Source: Pseudomonas yangonensis (GTDB lineage Bacteria; Pseudomonadota; Gammaproteobacteria; Pseudomonadales; Pseudomonadaceae). Taken from it: 64,000 nucleotides of DNA. Both the position numbers and the translations under genes were made by a program. The notes under the pieces are model-generated. The model saw only the letters and a program-made list of their open reading frames with translations. It ran no database searches and was not told where the DNA came from. Every line of letters starts with the position of its first letter. The stretch's first letter is position 1. Location of the stretch: contig NZ_BLJU01000009.1 in the NCBI RefSeq assembly GCF_009932725.1, positions 62,001 through 126,000 on the forward strand, in the 5' to 3' direction. Below are positions 1 through 8,014 of this stretch, in pieces.

Positions 1-2
1 TC

Positions 3-758
3 GTCGCCCTGGTCTCGGTCGGCGCCCACCCGACCTCAGCCCGCGCCCGTCGCGCCGAGCAGGATGCCCGCGCGGTGGAACTCGGCCTGCGTCTGGCCGG
101 ACAGAACCTGCAATTGCTGCATGCCGGCGACCCACAGGCCGAAGCGCTGCGCGGCTACCTGGGCATGGGCCTGGAACAGCTCGACGTGCTTGAACAGCCG
201 GAAGGCGCCGACGCCCTGCCGCTGCTGGTCGACTACCTGCAAGGCAGTCGCACGCAGCTGGTACTCACCGGCAGCCAGGCGGAAACCGGCGAAGGCTCCG
301 GCATGTTGCCGTTCCTGCTGGCCGAGCGCCTGGGCTGGCCGATGGTGGTTGGCCTGGCCGAAGTGGAGAAGGTCGAGAACGGCGTGGCGCAGGTGCTGCA
401 GGCACTGCCACGTGGCCAGCGTCGCCGCCTCAAGGTACGCCTGCCGTGCGTGGCCAGCGTCGACAATGCCGCCCCGGTCGCGCGCCAGAGTGCCTTCGGG
501 CCGGCTCGCCGTGGCCAGATCGAAGCTCATGAAGTCACCGTGATAGACGACCCACTGCTGGCCGAAGCCAGCCTGCAGCCGGCCAAACCACGACCGAAAC
601 GCCTGAAGGTGATCAAAGCCAAGACCGGTGCAGAACGCATGAAGGCCGCGACGGCCAAAGCCAGTGGTGGTGGTGGCAAGATACTCAAGGATGTCTCGCC
701 ACAGGAGGGTGCGGAGGCTATCTTCAACCTGCTGGTCGAAGAAGGCGTTCTGCGCTAG
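3..758 (+). CDS. etfB: Electron transfer flavoprotein, beta subunit (5' truncated by window)
   Basis: ETF beta-type subunit that, with an alpha subunit expected upstream, passes electrons from flavin dehydrogenases to the respiratory chain. The frame is open from base 3 with no start in the window, so the N-terminus lies outside; about 251 residues are visible. The pattern TGSQAETGEGSGMLPFLLAE is typical of ETF beta nucleotide-binding folds, and the C-terminal part is lysine rich and ends EGAEAIFNLLVEEGVLR. In Pseudomonas a variant ETF pair sits with the dimethylglycine dehydrogenase genes dgcAB, and gbdR is close by here, so a role in glycine-betaine/dimethylglycine catabolism is inferred. 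The stop codon TAG lies inside the end of a repeat element (755-821). Confidence 0.8.
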   Translation, partial: VALVSVGAHPTSARARRAEQDARAVELGLRLAGQNLQLLHAGDPQAEALRGYLGMGLEQLDVLEQPEGADALPLLVDYLQGSRTQLVLTGSQAETGEGSGMLPFLLAERLGWPMVVGLAEVEKVENGVAQVLQALPRGQRRRLKVRLPCVASVDNAAPVARQSAFGPARRGQIEAHEVTVIDDPLLAEASLQPAKPRPKRLKVIKAKTGAERMKAATAKASGGGGKILKDVSPQEGAEAIFNLLVEEGVLR

Positions 759-821
759 CAGGCGGTTGAAATACTGCCTGCATCGCCCTTGCCGCTTCGT
801 CTACGTTGTTAAACGCCTGCT
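755..821. repeat. Shrunken MITE-like repeat at the etfB stop codon
   Basis: The left end CTAGCAGGCGGTTGAAATAC differs at two of 20 positions from the terminal repeat of the 179-bp element at 33364-33542. The right end (803-821) is a degenerate inverted copy, and the interior is almost absent (67 bp in total). The TAG of the terminal CTAG is the etfB stop codon. It is read as an internally deleted relative of the larger element. Confidence 0.5.
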
Positions 822-842
822 TTGCCACAAGGAGTCACGACC

Positions 843-1094
843 ATGATGCACGCCGACCTCATCGACCAGGAAGATTTCCGCGAACGCCTGGTTGCACTGG
901 GCCTGAGTATTCCTGCAGGCGCCACGCCGGAGCAATCCTGCGAGCTGGCCGTCAGCGGCCTCAGTCCGGAGCGTGCCGCGGCCCTGCGCCGCCTGGTGGA
1001 AGAGCTGCTCGGCGGCAGCGCTACCCTGCTGCCGAATGTGCGCGAAGCCATCAGTCGTCATCTGCTGCCGGCGCTGGTTCCAAAGCCGGCCTGA
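843..1094 (+). CDS. Small hypothetical protein
   Basis: An 83-residue acidic, helical protein (starts MMHADLIDQEDFRERLVALG, ends LLPALVPKPA) without signal peptide or membrane segment. The ATG at 843 is preceded by GGAG at about 10 bases; the in-frame ATG at 822 has no such site. It follows etfB by 84 bp in the same direction and a strong terminator lies 46 bp after it, so it is probably the last gene of the etf/dgc transcript. I do not recognise a family, and no catalytic motif is visible. Position suggests only a link with betaine catabolism. Confidence 0.6.
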   Translation: MMHADLIDQEDFRERLVALGLSIPAGATPEQSCELAVSGLSPERAAALRRLVEELLGGSATLLPNVREAISRHLLPALVPKPA

Positions 1095-1140
1095 GCGAAC
1101 GGCGCGGTGCAGGCTGCGACGCACGCACCAAAGCTCAAAA

Positions 1141-1170
1141 AAAACGGGGCGCCAGTGGCGCCCCGTTTTT
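1141..1170. terminator. Bidirectional intrinsic terminator between the etfB unit and gbdR
   Basis: Stem CGGGGCGCC / GGCGCCCCG with loop AGT, flanked by an A-run on the left and a T-run on the right. It can therefore stop the rightward etfB transcript and the leftward gbdR transcript, which converge here. Confidence 0.9.
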
Positions 1171-1184
1171 CATCGCAGCCCGAC

Positions 1185-2282
1185 TCAGATCCGTACGCTG
1201 GCGAATGTCGACTCGCCCTGAGCACGACTCAGCGCCAGTACCGCACTGGAGTTGACCTGATGATGTTCGGGAATCGGCAGTAGCGCCACCAGGTTGTGAC
1301 CCTGCTGGCCAGCACGCTCGTCGCGCGGCGGAATGCCGAAATACTCGCGGTAGCACTTGGAGAAGTGCGGGGTGGAAACGAAGCCGCACACCGAAGCCAC
1401 TTCGATGATCGACATGCTGGTCTGCTTCAGTAGCTGACGTGCACGGATCAGACGCAGCTTGAGGTAGTAGCGCGACGGCGAGCAGTGCAGGTACTTCTGG
1501 AACAAACGCTCGAGCTGACGACGGGAAATGTCGACGAAGCAGGCCAGCTCGTCGAGGTCGATCGGCTCCTCCAGGTTAGCCTCCATCAGCGCGACGATCT
1601 CCTGCAGCTTTGGCTGGTTGCTGCCGAGCATGTGCTTGAGCGGTACGCGCTGGTGATCCTGTTCGTTGCGGATGCGCTCGTAGATGAACATCTCGGAAAT
1701 GCCGGCCGCCAGTTCACGCCCGTGCTGCTGACCGATCAGGTGCAGCATCATGTCCATCGGCGCGGTGCCGCCGGACGAGGTATTGCGATTGCGGTCGATG
1801 GAGAACAGGCGGGTGGTGATGGCCGCACGCGGGAAGGCTTCCTGCATCGAGGCCAGACATTCCCAGTGCACGCTGCAATCGTAGCCATCGAGCAGTCCGG
1901 CCTTGGCCAGCGCCCAGCTGCCGGTGCATACCGCGCCAAGCTGGCGGCCCTGGCGTGCCTGCAGCTGCAACCAGCTGACATGCTCGCGCTTGACGCTGTG
2001 CTGGATGTCGACACCGCCACAGACGATCACCGCGTCCAGTGCCGGCGCATTCTGTATGGAGGTATCGGGGGTGATCTGCAGTCCATCGCTGGCGCTGACG
2101 GGCAGGCCGTCGAGCGTAAGCGTGTGCCAGCGATACAGTTCCTTGCCGGAGAGCTGGTTGGCCATGCGCAGGGGCTCCACCGCCGAGGCCAGGGAAATCA
2201 GTGTGAAATTATCCAGGAGCAGGAAGCCGATGGACTGGGGGGCACGGTTCTGGGATTGCGACCCTTGGCTGGACTGCGACAT
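1185..2282 (-). CDS. gbdR: GbdR-type AraC-family activator of glycine betaine/choline catabolism
   Basis: 365 residues, near the size I remember for P. aeruginosa GbdR (367). Residues ~17-180 form a DJ-1/PfpI-like amidotransferase domain with Cys119 in AVCTGSW. Residues ~230-330 form the AraC DNA-binding domain with two helix-turn-helices (LDELACFVDISRRQLERLF and SIIEVASVCGFVSTPHFSKC). In Pseudomonas GbdR senses glycine betaine and dimethylglycine and activates their catabolism and the cbc transporter. The ATG at 2282 was chosen because AGGG lies about 8 bases upstream and it gives the family length; the longer frame to 2384 adds 34 unlikely residues. The serine deaminase gene sdaB, a neighbour of gbdR in P. 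aeruginosa, is absent here. Confidence 0.9.
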   Translation of the reverse strand: MSQSSQGSQSQNRAPQSIGFLLLDNFTLISLASAVEPLRMANQLSGKELYRWHTLTLDGLPVSASDGLQITPDTSIQNAPALDAVIVCGGVDIQHSVKREHVSWLQLQARQGRQLGAVCTGSWALAKAGLLDGYDCSVHWECLASMQEAFPRAAITTRLFSIDRNRNTSSGGTAPMDMMLHLIGQQHGRELAAGISEMFIYERIRNEQDHQRVPLKHMLGSNQPKLQEIVALMEANLEEPIDLDELACFVDISRRQLERLFQKYLHCSPSRYYLKLRLIRARQLLKQTSMSIIEVASVCGFVSTPHFSKCYREYFGIPPRDERAGQQGHNLVALLPIPEHHQVNSSAVLALSRAQGESTFASVRI

Positions 2283-2909
2283 CGATGAAACCCTCACGCT
2301 AAGCACGGTGTCGGCCCGACGGTAGCGGACCGTAGTTTTGTTATGGTGCTGGTTCGAGACCAGCTGGTCATGTAAAACAGGCAAAGCCCATGCCGAAATT
2401 GATCAGGCCTTCAATAAAAAATCATGTCCACGCCACCCGGGCTTTCCAAGCCTCGGCACAGCACCCGCAAACGATCCAGAAAGCCCGATATCAAGGGCTC
2501 TGTGCATTTCGGTAGCACTACTGAGGATACCCCCTACACAGACTTGTCGAGGCAGTAACGGATGGGCGGTAACAGGCTCTTCGAACAGCCGCTCGAGGCA
2601 GGCCCGGCACGCACCAAAAGCTGGCGGAAATCGCTTCGCTCGCCCCACCCCGGCTCATGATTCGGCTTTTCCAAAAAAAGGCGATTCGCCATCAGCCATT
2701 AGGCCACTCACAGCCGGAAACAGCGCCCTCAAGCGGTTCGATAATCAGCTCGCACCCGCTACGCCATTCACACCTTCCGCAGGTGGAAATAGGCAAGACC
2801 AACGGAACGGCAACCCTGGGTAAGTGGAGGTCGTTTTTCACGATGCAGACGGCCCGCCATTTGCTTTCTAGTCAGCAACTCAATTTCTTTGAACAGGCAG
2901 GTGTGATCC
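2283..2909. other. Intergenic region between divergent gbdR and a solute-binding protein gene
   Basis: 627 bp that must hold the leftward gbdR promoter and the rightward promoter of the binding-protein gene at 2910. Open frames here lack the codon usage of neighbouring genes and have no recognisable product. I see no terminator, tRNA or strong repeat. GbdR binding sites are expected, but I could not place them with confidence. Confidence 0.5.
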
Positions 2910-3806
2910 ATGAAACGACTCGCTCACTGGCTACTCGCATTCGGCCTGCTTTATGGCTCCACCCTGCAGGCTGCCGAGGCAGAACGCTGTGAGTTGATCA
3001 CCCTCGCCGATGTCGGCTGGACCGATATCACCATGACCACCGCCGTCGCCCGCCTGATACTGTCTGACCTGGGCTATCGCACTCAGGTGAAGCGGCTGTC
3101 GCTTCCGGAAACCTATCAGGCCCTCGCCGATGGCAACGTCGATGTCTTTCTCGGCAGCTGGATGCCGGCGCAGAGCCAATTGGTAGAGCCCCATCTGCAA
3201 AGCGGCCGCATCGAAAAACTGCAAACCAACCTGCCCACAGTGCGCTACACCCTCGCCGTGCTCGAGCCGGCGCATAAGGCGGGCCTGAAGGACTTCGCCG
3301 ATATCCACCGTTTCAAGGATGAATTGCGAGGCCAGATTTTCGGCATCGAACCTGGCAACGAAGGCAACGAAATGGTCAAGACCATGATCCGCGAGAATGT
3401 CTTCGGTCTGCGTGATTTCACCTTGGTGGAAAGCAGTGAAAAGGGCATGCTCAACCATGTCGAACGCGCTCAGCAGATGGGCCGCTCCGCAGTGTTCCTG
3501 GGCTGGGAGCCGCACCCGATGAATGATCGGCTGCGCATGTTCTACCTTTCCGGCGGCGACCAGTATTTCGGCCCCAACTATGGCGCGGCACAGGTCAATA
3601 CCGTCACGCGTGGCGGCCTTGCCAGCGAGTGCCCGAACGTGGCCCAGCTGTTTCGCAACATGGTCTTTACCATCGCAGCGGAGAACCAGCTGATGAGCGG
3701 CGTGCTCGAGGGCAATACCAACCGGCGGCGCGTGGCCAAACAGTGGATGGACAAGAATCCCGAAATGGTCAACGGCTGGCTGGTGGGCGTAAGCCGAAGA
3801 CCCTAA
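2910..3806 (+). CDS. Periplasmic quaternary-amine-binding protein (CbcX/CaiX-like, orphan)
   Basis: 298 residues with a signal peptide (MKRLAHWLLAFGLLYGSTLQA, cleavage near residue 21-23). It belongs to the OpuAC/ProX-like substrate-binding family and shares blocks with the CbcX-like protein at 6862: LAD/FAEIGW near the mature N-terminus, IFGIEPGNEGN, VESSEKGML, VFLGWEPHPMN and YLSGGDQYFGPNYGAA. These Trp/Tyr-rich stretches form aromatic boxes for trimethylammonium groups. It has no ATPase or permease of its own; the cbcVW core begins 950 bp downstream. In Pseudomonas such orphan binding proteins (for example the carnitine-binding CaiX) share the CbcVW core. The ligand here (carnitine, choline or another) cannot be decided by eye. 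Confidence 0.85.
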   Translation: MKRLAHWLLAFGLLYGSTLQAAEAERCELITLADVGWTDITMTTAVARLILSDLGYRTQVKRLSLPETYQALADGNVDVFLGSWMPAQSQLVEPHLQSGRIEKLQTNLPTVRYTLAVLEPAHKAGLKDFADIHRFKDELRGQIFGIEPGNEGNEMVKTMIRENVFGLRDFTLVESSEKGMLNHVERAQQMGRSAVFLGWEPHPMNDRLRMFYLSGGDQYFGPNYGAAQVNTVTRGGLASECPNVAQLFRNMVFTIAAENQLMSGVLEGNTNRRRVAKQWMDKNPEMVNGWLVGVSRRP

Positions 3807-4755
3807 AAACGGCGTTAAAATCGGCTAAAAACCCTTTTCATGCCGATAAATAGCCGAATCACCGCTCATAAAATCCGTCTTTGAAGGTGGCCATTTTCCC
3901 GATTTCGCTGCTGCTGAGGTCGCGGCGAGCAGTCATGGGTCTGTAAAGGGCCTTGCGGGGCAAAATTGATCTTTTTCTCCTCGCCGCTGTCAATTTTTTT
4001 CAACACATGCGCAGCCCCCGTGAAACGGTGCCTGAAGCCCTTTCGGCGCATGAAGAACCGCGCCACACGTGGCTTTGATGGTTGACCCGGGGGTAAAAAA
4101 GTCTGTTAAGGTTTTTAACGCGTGTGCCGCACCGCTCATTTGGAACCTAACCGGGGGGATTAAACAGTTTTGGACTCGCCCAACATCGACGGCTCGATAG
4201 CGGCGAAAAACGGTAAACACGCAGCGGACAGCGCCATGTCGTCGCGCAATATGTCAGAGTCGCAAACCGATAATTGCGCAGCCTGCAAGGCTATATCGTT
4301 GAGTCAGCCGATGACGTCGCTGCCGACTCCTTCAGAGGGGCGGCAGACCGGGGCCCCACAACCCCGGACCGAAGAACAGATAAGCGCTGGCCCACCACGG
4401 GCGCCAGCCCAACAAGAAATTTCGGATGTACGCATGTTCCAGGAAGGGACATGAACCCCCAACGGACTGGATTTCGAAACACTGCCAGAGGGTTTGGAAA
4501 GCGGTTTGCAGCACGGCAAGGCAGCAATCACTCATCTACACGATTTAACGGCGCGACGGGCCACAGCAACCGCCAGCGTGTCGCTTGAACGTGCCCGAGT
4601 GCCGGCACCCGGCAGCGCAGCGAAACGTTCGCCTACCTCGACTTTCAGAAAACACCCACAAATATCAGAGGTCTGTCACAGCCGTTCTACGCTTCGATGA
4701 TGCGTGCCCAGCCGTGCCAGCGCCACCTGGATGCCGATTGAAGGGGAAACGTCCC
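3807..4755. other. Long unexplained intergenic region upstream of cbcV
   Basis: 949 bp without a convincing gene. An open frame with a TTG start at 4170-4454 (94 residues, rich in Ser, Gln and Pro) follows a GGGGGG run, but its codons are unlike those of neighbours and I recognise no product. A frame running in from 4585 is only an upstream extension of cbcV. Visible details: a TTGACC hexamer at 4082, an inverted repeat GTTAA-N5-TTAAC at 4105-4119, and locally AT-rich stretches at 3800-3860 and 4090-4120. It may hold a long cbcVWX leader, a small RNA or a decayed gene. Confidence 0.4.
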
Positions 4756-5961
4756 ATGCAGTCTGGAAAGATCGTGGTCGAACACCTGTACAAGGTTTTC
4801 GGCTCTAACCCACAAGAGGCTATTGGCCTGCTCAAGGAAGGCTGGAGCAAAGAGAAAATCCTCGCCGAGAAAGGCGCAGTAATCGGAGTCAGCGACGTGT
4901 CGTTCAGCGTCGAGGAAGGCGAGATCTTCGTCCTCATGGGCCTGTCCGGCTCCGGTAAATCCACCCTGATCCGTCTGATCAACCGCCTGGTCGAACCCAG
5001 CGCCGGCGATGTCTACATTGACGGCCAGAACGTGGCCAAGCTGCCGCAATCGCAGCTGATCGACCTGCGCCGCCGCGACATGAGCATGGTCTTCCAGTCC
5101 TTCGCCCTGATGCCTTCGCGCAGCGTGCTGGACAATGCCGCCTTCGGCCTGGAAGTGGCCGGTGTCGGACGCAAGGAGCGCGAGCAACGGGCGATGGAAG
5201 TGCTCAAGCAGGTGGGTCTCGATACCTTCGCCCACAAGTACCCGAACGAGCTCTCCGGCGGCATGCAGCAGCGCGTAGGCCTGGCCCGAGCCCTCGCGGT
5301 CAACCCGTCGATGATCATCATGGACGAGGCCTTCTCGGCCCTCGACCCGCTCAAGCGCCGCGAAATGCAGGACGTGCTGCTGGAGCTGCAGAAGACCCAC
5401 CGCCGCACCATCATCTTCGTCTCCCACGACATCGAAGAAGCCATGCGCATCGGTACCCGCATCGGCATCATGGAAGGCGGCAAGCTGATTCAGGTCGGCA
5501 CTCCGCAGGAGCTGATCGAGAAGCCGGCCAACGAATACGTACGCAACTTCTTCGATACGGTCGACACCAGCCGTTATCTCACCGCCGGCCAGCTCAAGGC
5601 CGACAGCGTGCCGACCTACGTGTACAACGGCAAGGCACCGGACGCGGCGAAGATCTGCAAGGAGCTGCAGGCGCTGGACAAGCACTACGCCTTCATCGTC
5701 GATGAGCAGAACAACTTCCAGGGTTCCATCAGCCTCGAGAAGATCGCCCTGATGGTCGATGGCGACGAGCCTCGACCACTGGAGACCAATGCGCTCAAGC
5801 AGGTGGTCCCGGTTCCCGAGGACATGCCACTGGAGGACGTCATCAGCCGCCTGGTGGACAACGAAGGGCCGATCCCGGTGGTGGATGCCGAAGGCCATTA
5901 CTGTGGCGCCATCAGCAAGGGCCGTCTGCTGACCCGCCTGCAGGGGGAATCCCATGAGTGA
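4756..5961 (+). CDS. cbcV: Choline/betaine ABC transporter, ATP-binding subunit CbcV
   Basis: 401 residues. ABC ATPase with Walker A GLSGSGKST (62-70), signature LSGGMQQR (166-173), Walker B IIMDEAFSALD with Asp190-Glu191, and switch His224. Residues ~280-395 form a tandem CBS regulatory domain, as in OpuA/ProV-type transporters where it senses ionic strength or nucleotides. It energises uptake of choline and related amines through CbcW. The ATG at 4756 follows GGGG at about 8 bases; the frame extends upstream without homology. The stop overlaps the cbcW start, so the two are co-translated. Expected to be activated by GbdR, as in P. aeruginosa. Confidence 0.92.
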   Translation: MQSGKIVVEHLYKVFGSNPQEAIGLLKEGWSKEKILAEKGAVIGVSDVSFSVEEGEIFVLMGLSGSGKSTLIRLINRLVEPSAGDVYIDGQNVAKLPQSQLIDLRRRDMSMVFQSFALMPSRSVLDNAAFGLEVAGVGRKEREQRAMEVLKQVGLDTFAHKYPNELSGGMQQRVGLARALAVNPSMIIMDEAFSALDPLKRREMQDVLLELQKTHRRTIIFVSHDIEEAMRIGTRIGIMEGGKLIQVGTPQELIEKPANEYVRNFFDTVDTSRYLTAGQLKADSVPTYVYNGKAPDAAKICKELQALDKHYAFIVDEQNNFQGSISLEKIALMVDGDEPRPLETNALKQVVPVPEDMPLEDVISRLVDNEGPIPVVDAEGHYCGAISKGRLLTRLQGESHE

Positions 5962-6832
5962 CAAGAAGCTCGACCTGGGCAGCTGGGTCAACGACGTCGT
6001 CCAGCACCTGCTGGACAACTACAGCGGTGTGTTCGACAGCATCGGTCAACTGGTCAGCGGTTTCTCCGAGGGCATCGAGAACCTGCTGATGCTGCCGCCG
6101 GCCTGGCTGCTCATTGCCATTTTCGTCGGCCTCGGTCTGTGGCGCATCGGCGTACGCTTCGCAATCTTCACTGCGGTGGCCTTCGTCCTCATCGTCATGA
6201 CCGGCTTCTGGGAACAGACCGTGGTCACCCTCGGCCTGACCTTCTCCTCGACGCTGATCAGCCTGCTGCTGGGCATCCCGCTGGGGATCTGGGCGGCACG
6301 CAGCGAGCGCGTGGCGACCATCATTCGACCGATTCTCGACTTCATGCAGACCATGCCGGCGTTCGTCTACCTGATCCCGGCAGCCATGCTCTTCGGCCTG
6401 GGTCGCGTGCCCGGCATCATCGCCACGGTGATCTTCGCCATGCCGCCGGCGGTGCGCCTGACCAGCCTGGGCATTCGCCAGGTGAACAAGGAAATCGTCG
6501 AGGCCGGCCAGTCGTTCGGCTGCACCAGCCGCCAGTTGCTGTTCAAGGTCCAGCTGCCCAACGCCATGCCGTCGATCATGGCCGGGGTCAACCAGACCAT
6601 CATGATGGCCCTGTCGATGGTGATCATCGCCTCGATGGTCGGTGCCGGCGGCCTGGGTAACGACGTGCTGGCGAGTATCCAGCGCCTGGATATCGGTCTA
6701 GGCTTCGAGAGCGGCATGGCCGTGGTGTTGCTGGCGATCATCCTCGACCGCATCACCGAAAGCTTCGGCACCAAACAGACCGCCAAGCGCGGCGTGTTCG
6801 CCTGGTTCAGCGGCAAACTGCAGCGCCAGTAA
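5954..6832 (+). CDS. cbcW: Choline/betaine ABC transporter, permease CbcW
   Basis: 292-residue inner-membrane permease with about six transmembrane helices between residues 50 and 275. The EAA-type loop EAGQSFGCTSRQLLFKVQLP (from 183) contacts the ATPase. The N-terminal 45 residues are amphipathic, as in ProW-type permeases. The ATG lies inside the last codons of cbcV (8-base overlap), and GGGG in the cbcV tail serves as ribosome site. It forms the translocation path for substrates delivered by CbcX and, by analogy with other pseudomonads, by other binding proteins such as those at 2910 and 8015. Confidence 0.93.
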   Translation: MSDKKLDLGSWVNDVVQHLLDNYSGVFDSIGQLVSGFSEGIENLLMLPPAWLLIAIFVGLGLWRIGVRFAIFTAVAFVLIVMTGFWEQTVVTLGLTFSSTLISLLLGIPLGIWAARSERVATIIRPILDFMQTMPAFVYLIPAAMLFGLGRVPGIIATVIFAMPPAVRLTSLGIRQVNKEIVEAGQSFGCTSRQLLFKVQLPNAMPSIMAGVNQTIMMALSMVIIASMVGAGGLGNDVLASIQRLDIGLGFESGMAVVLLAIILDRITESFGTKQTAKRGVFAWFSGKLQRQ

Positions 6833-6861
6833 ATACTTTTTCACTTCACAGGGAACCGCAG

Positions 6862-7806
6862 ATGAAATTGTTCAAGACCACCGCCGCCATTGGCCTTTTG
6901 TCCTGCGCACTGATGCAGGGCGCCATGGCCGCGGAGCCGGCGAGCTGCAAGCAGGTACGTTTCGCCGAGATCGGCTGGGCCGACATTGCCGCCACCACCG
7001 GCGTGGCCATGACCCTGGTCGAAGGCCTGGGCTATCAGCCACGCAAGATCATGGCTTCGGTACCGATCGCCTTCACCGGTGTGAAAAGCGGCCAGGTCGA
7101 CGTGTTCCTCGGCTACTGGGCGCCCTCGATGGACTCGGTAATCGAGCCCTTCCTCAAGGATGGCGGCGTCAAGGTGCTGGAGAAAGCCAACCTCGAAGGC
7201 GCCAAGTACACCCTGGCGGTACCGACCTATGCGGCCGAAGCCGGGCTGAAGAGCTTTCAGGACATCGCCAAGTTCAAGGACCAGCTGGGCGGCAAGATCT
7301 ACGGCATCGAGCCGGGTAACGACGGCAACCTGCTGATCGACGGCATGATCAAGAACAACCAGTTCGACCTGGGCGACTTCCGCATGGTCGAGTCCAGCGA
7401 AGCCGGCATGCTGGTCCAGGTGTCACGCGCCATCAAGAAGAAGGAGCCGGTAGTGTTCCTCGGCTGGGCGCCGCACCCGATGAACACCCAGCACGACATC
7501 ACCTACCTGTCCGGTGGTGACGACGTGTTCGGCCCTGACTATGGCGCAGCCAAGGTCTACACCGTGGTACCGCCGGATTACGAAGCGCGCTGCGCCAACG
7601 TCGGCAAACTGCTGAACAACCTGCAGTTCACCGTCGATATCGAAAGCCAGCTGATGGAAAAGGTCCTGGAGAAGGAAAACCCGCAGAACGTCGCCAAGGA
7701 GTGGATCAAGGCCAATCCGGCGATCCTCGACCAGTGGCTGAGCGGTGTGACCACCTTCGACGGTCAGGACGGTGTAGCCGCCGTGAAGAAACACGTCGGG
7801 CTGTAA
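6862..7806 (+). CDS. cbcX: Choline-binding periplasmic protein CbcX
   Basis: 314 residues with a clear signal peptide cleaved after AMA near residue 23. The substrate-binding protein is 29 bp behind cbcW and is therefore the dedicated partner of this ABC transporter. It shares FAEIGW, IYGIEPGNDGN, VESSEAGML, VFLGWAPHPMN and FGPDYGAA with the orphan protein at 2910; the conserved Trp residues fit a cationic trimethylammonium ligand. In P. aeruginosa the cbcXWV product with this position prefers choline. A GGGAACC site precedes the ATG. The C-terminus is about 15 residues longer than in the paralogue. Confidence 0.9.
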   Translation: MKLFKTTAAIGLLSCALMQGAMAAEPASCKQVRFAEIGWADIAATTGVAMTLVEGLGYQPRKIMASVPIAFTGVKSGQVDVFLGYWAPSMDSVIEPFLKDGGVKVLEKANLEGAKYTLAVPTYAAEAGLKSFQDIAKFKDQLGGKIYGIEPGNDGNLLIDGMIKNNQFDLGDFRMVESSEAGMLVQVSRAIKKKEPVVFLGWAPHPMNTQHDITYLSGGDDVFGPDYGAAKVYTVVPPDYEARCANVGKLLNNLQFTVDIESQLMEKVLEKENPQNVAKEWIKANPAILDQWLSGVTTFDGQDGVAAVKKHVGL

Positions 7807-7825
7807 CAGGCCACGACCCGATTCG

Positions 7826-7849
7826 GGCTCGAACCTGGGGGTTCGAGCC
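7826..7849. promoter_or_regulatory. Stem-loop in the cbcX to 8015 gap
   Basis: A perfect 10-bp stem GGCTCGAACC / GGTTCGAGCC with loop TGGG. There is no T-run after it, so it is unlikely to be a full intrinsic terminator. It may stabilise the 3' end of the cbcVWX messenger or attenuate read-through into the binding-protein gene at 8015. Confidence 0.5.
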
Positions 7850-8014
7850 TGGAAACCTCCTCGCTGAATACTAGCGGCCGATTTTGGCCGTGACGGCGAG
7901 GCTTTGCCCGCGAACCGGCAATCTGCTGCGCAACACGGTTTCGCAAGGCCCGCAATGAGAACGAGCCAGTCAACGACTTTGCAACTGCCACTCAACTGAC
8001 GGAGCAACACCACA

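Noticed and set aside
1485..2288. Plus-strand frame over gbdR
   Set aside because: Antisense of a well-supported AraC-type regulator; no motif.
2338..2823. Open frames between gbdR and the binding-protein gene
   Set aside because: Codon use and composition are unlike genes, frames overlap on both strands, and no product is recognised.
3807..4755. Sigma-54 (-24/-12) promoter upstream of cbcV
   Set aside because: No TGGCAC-N5-TTGC match could be found in the region.
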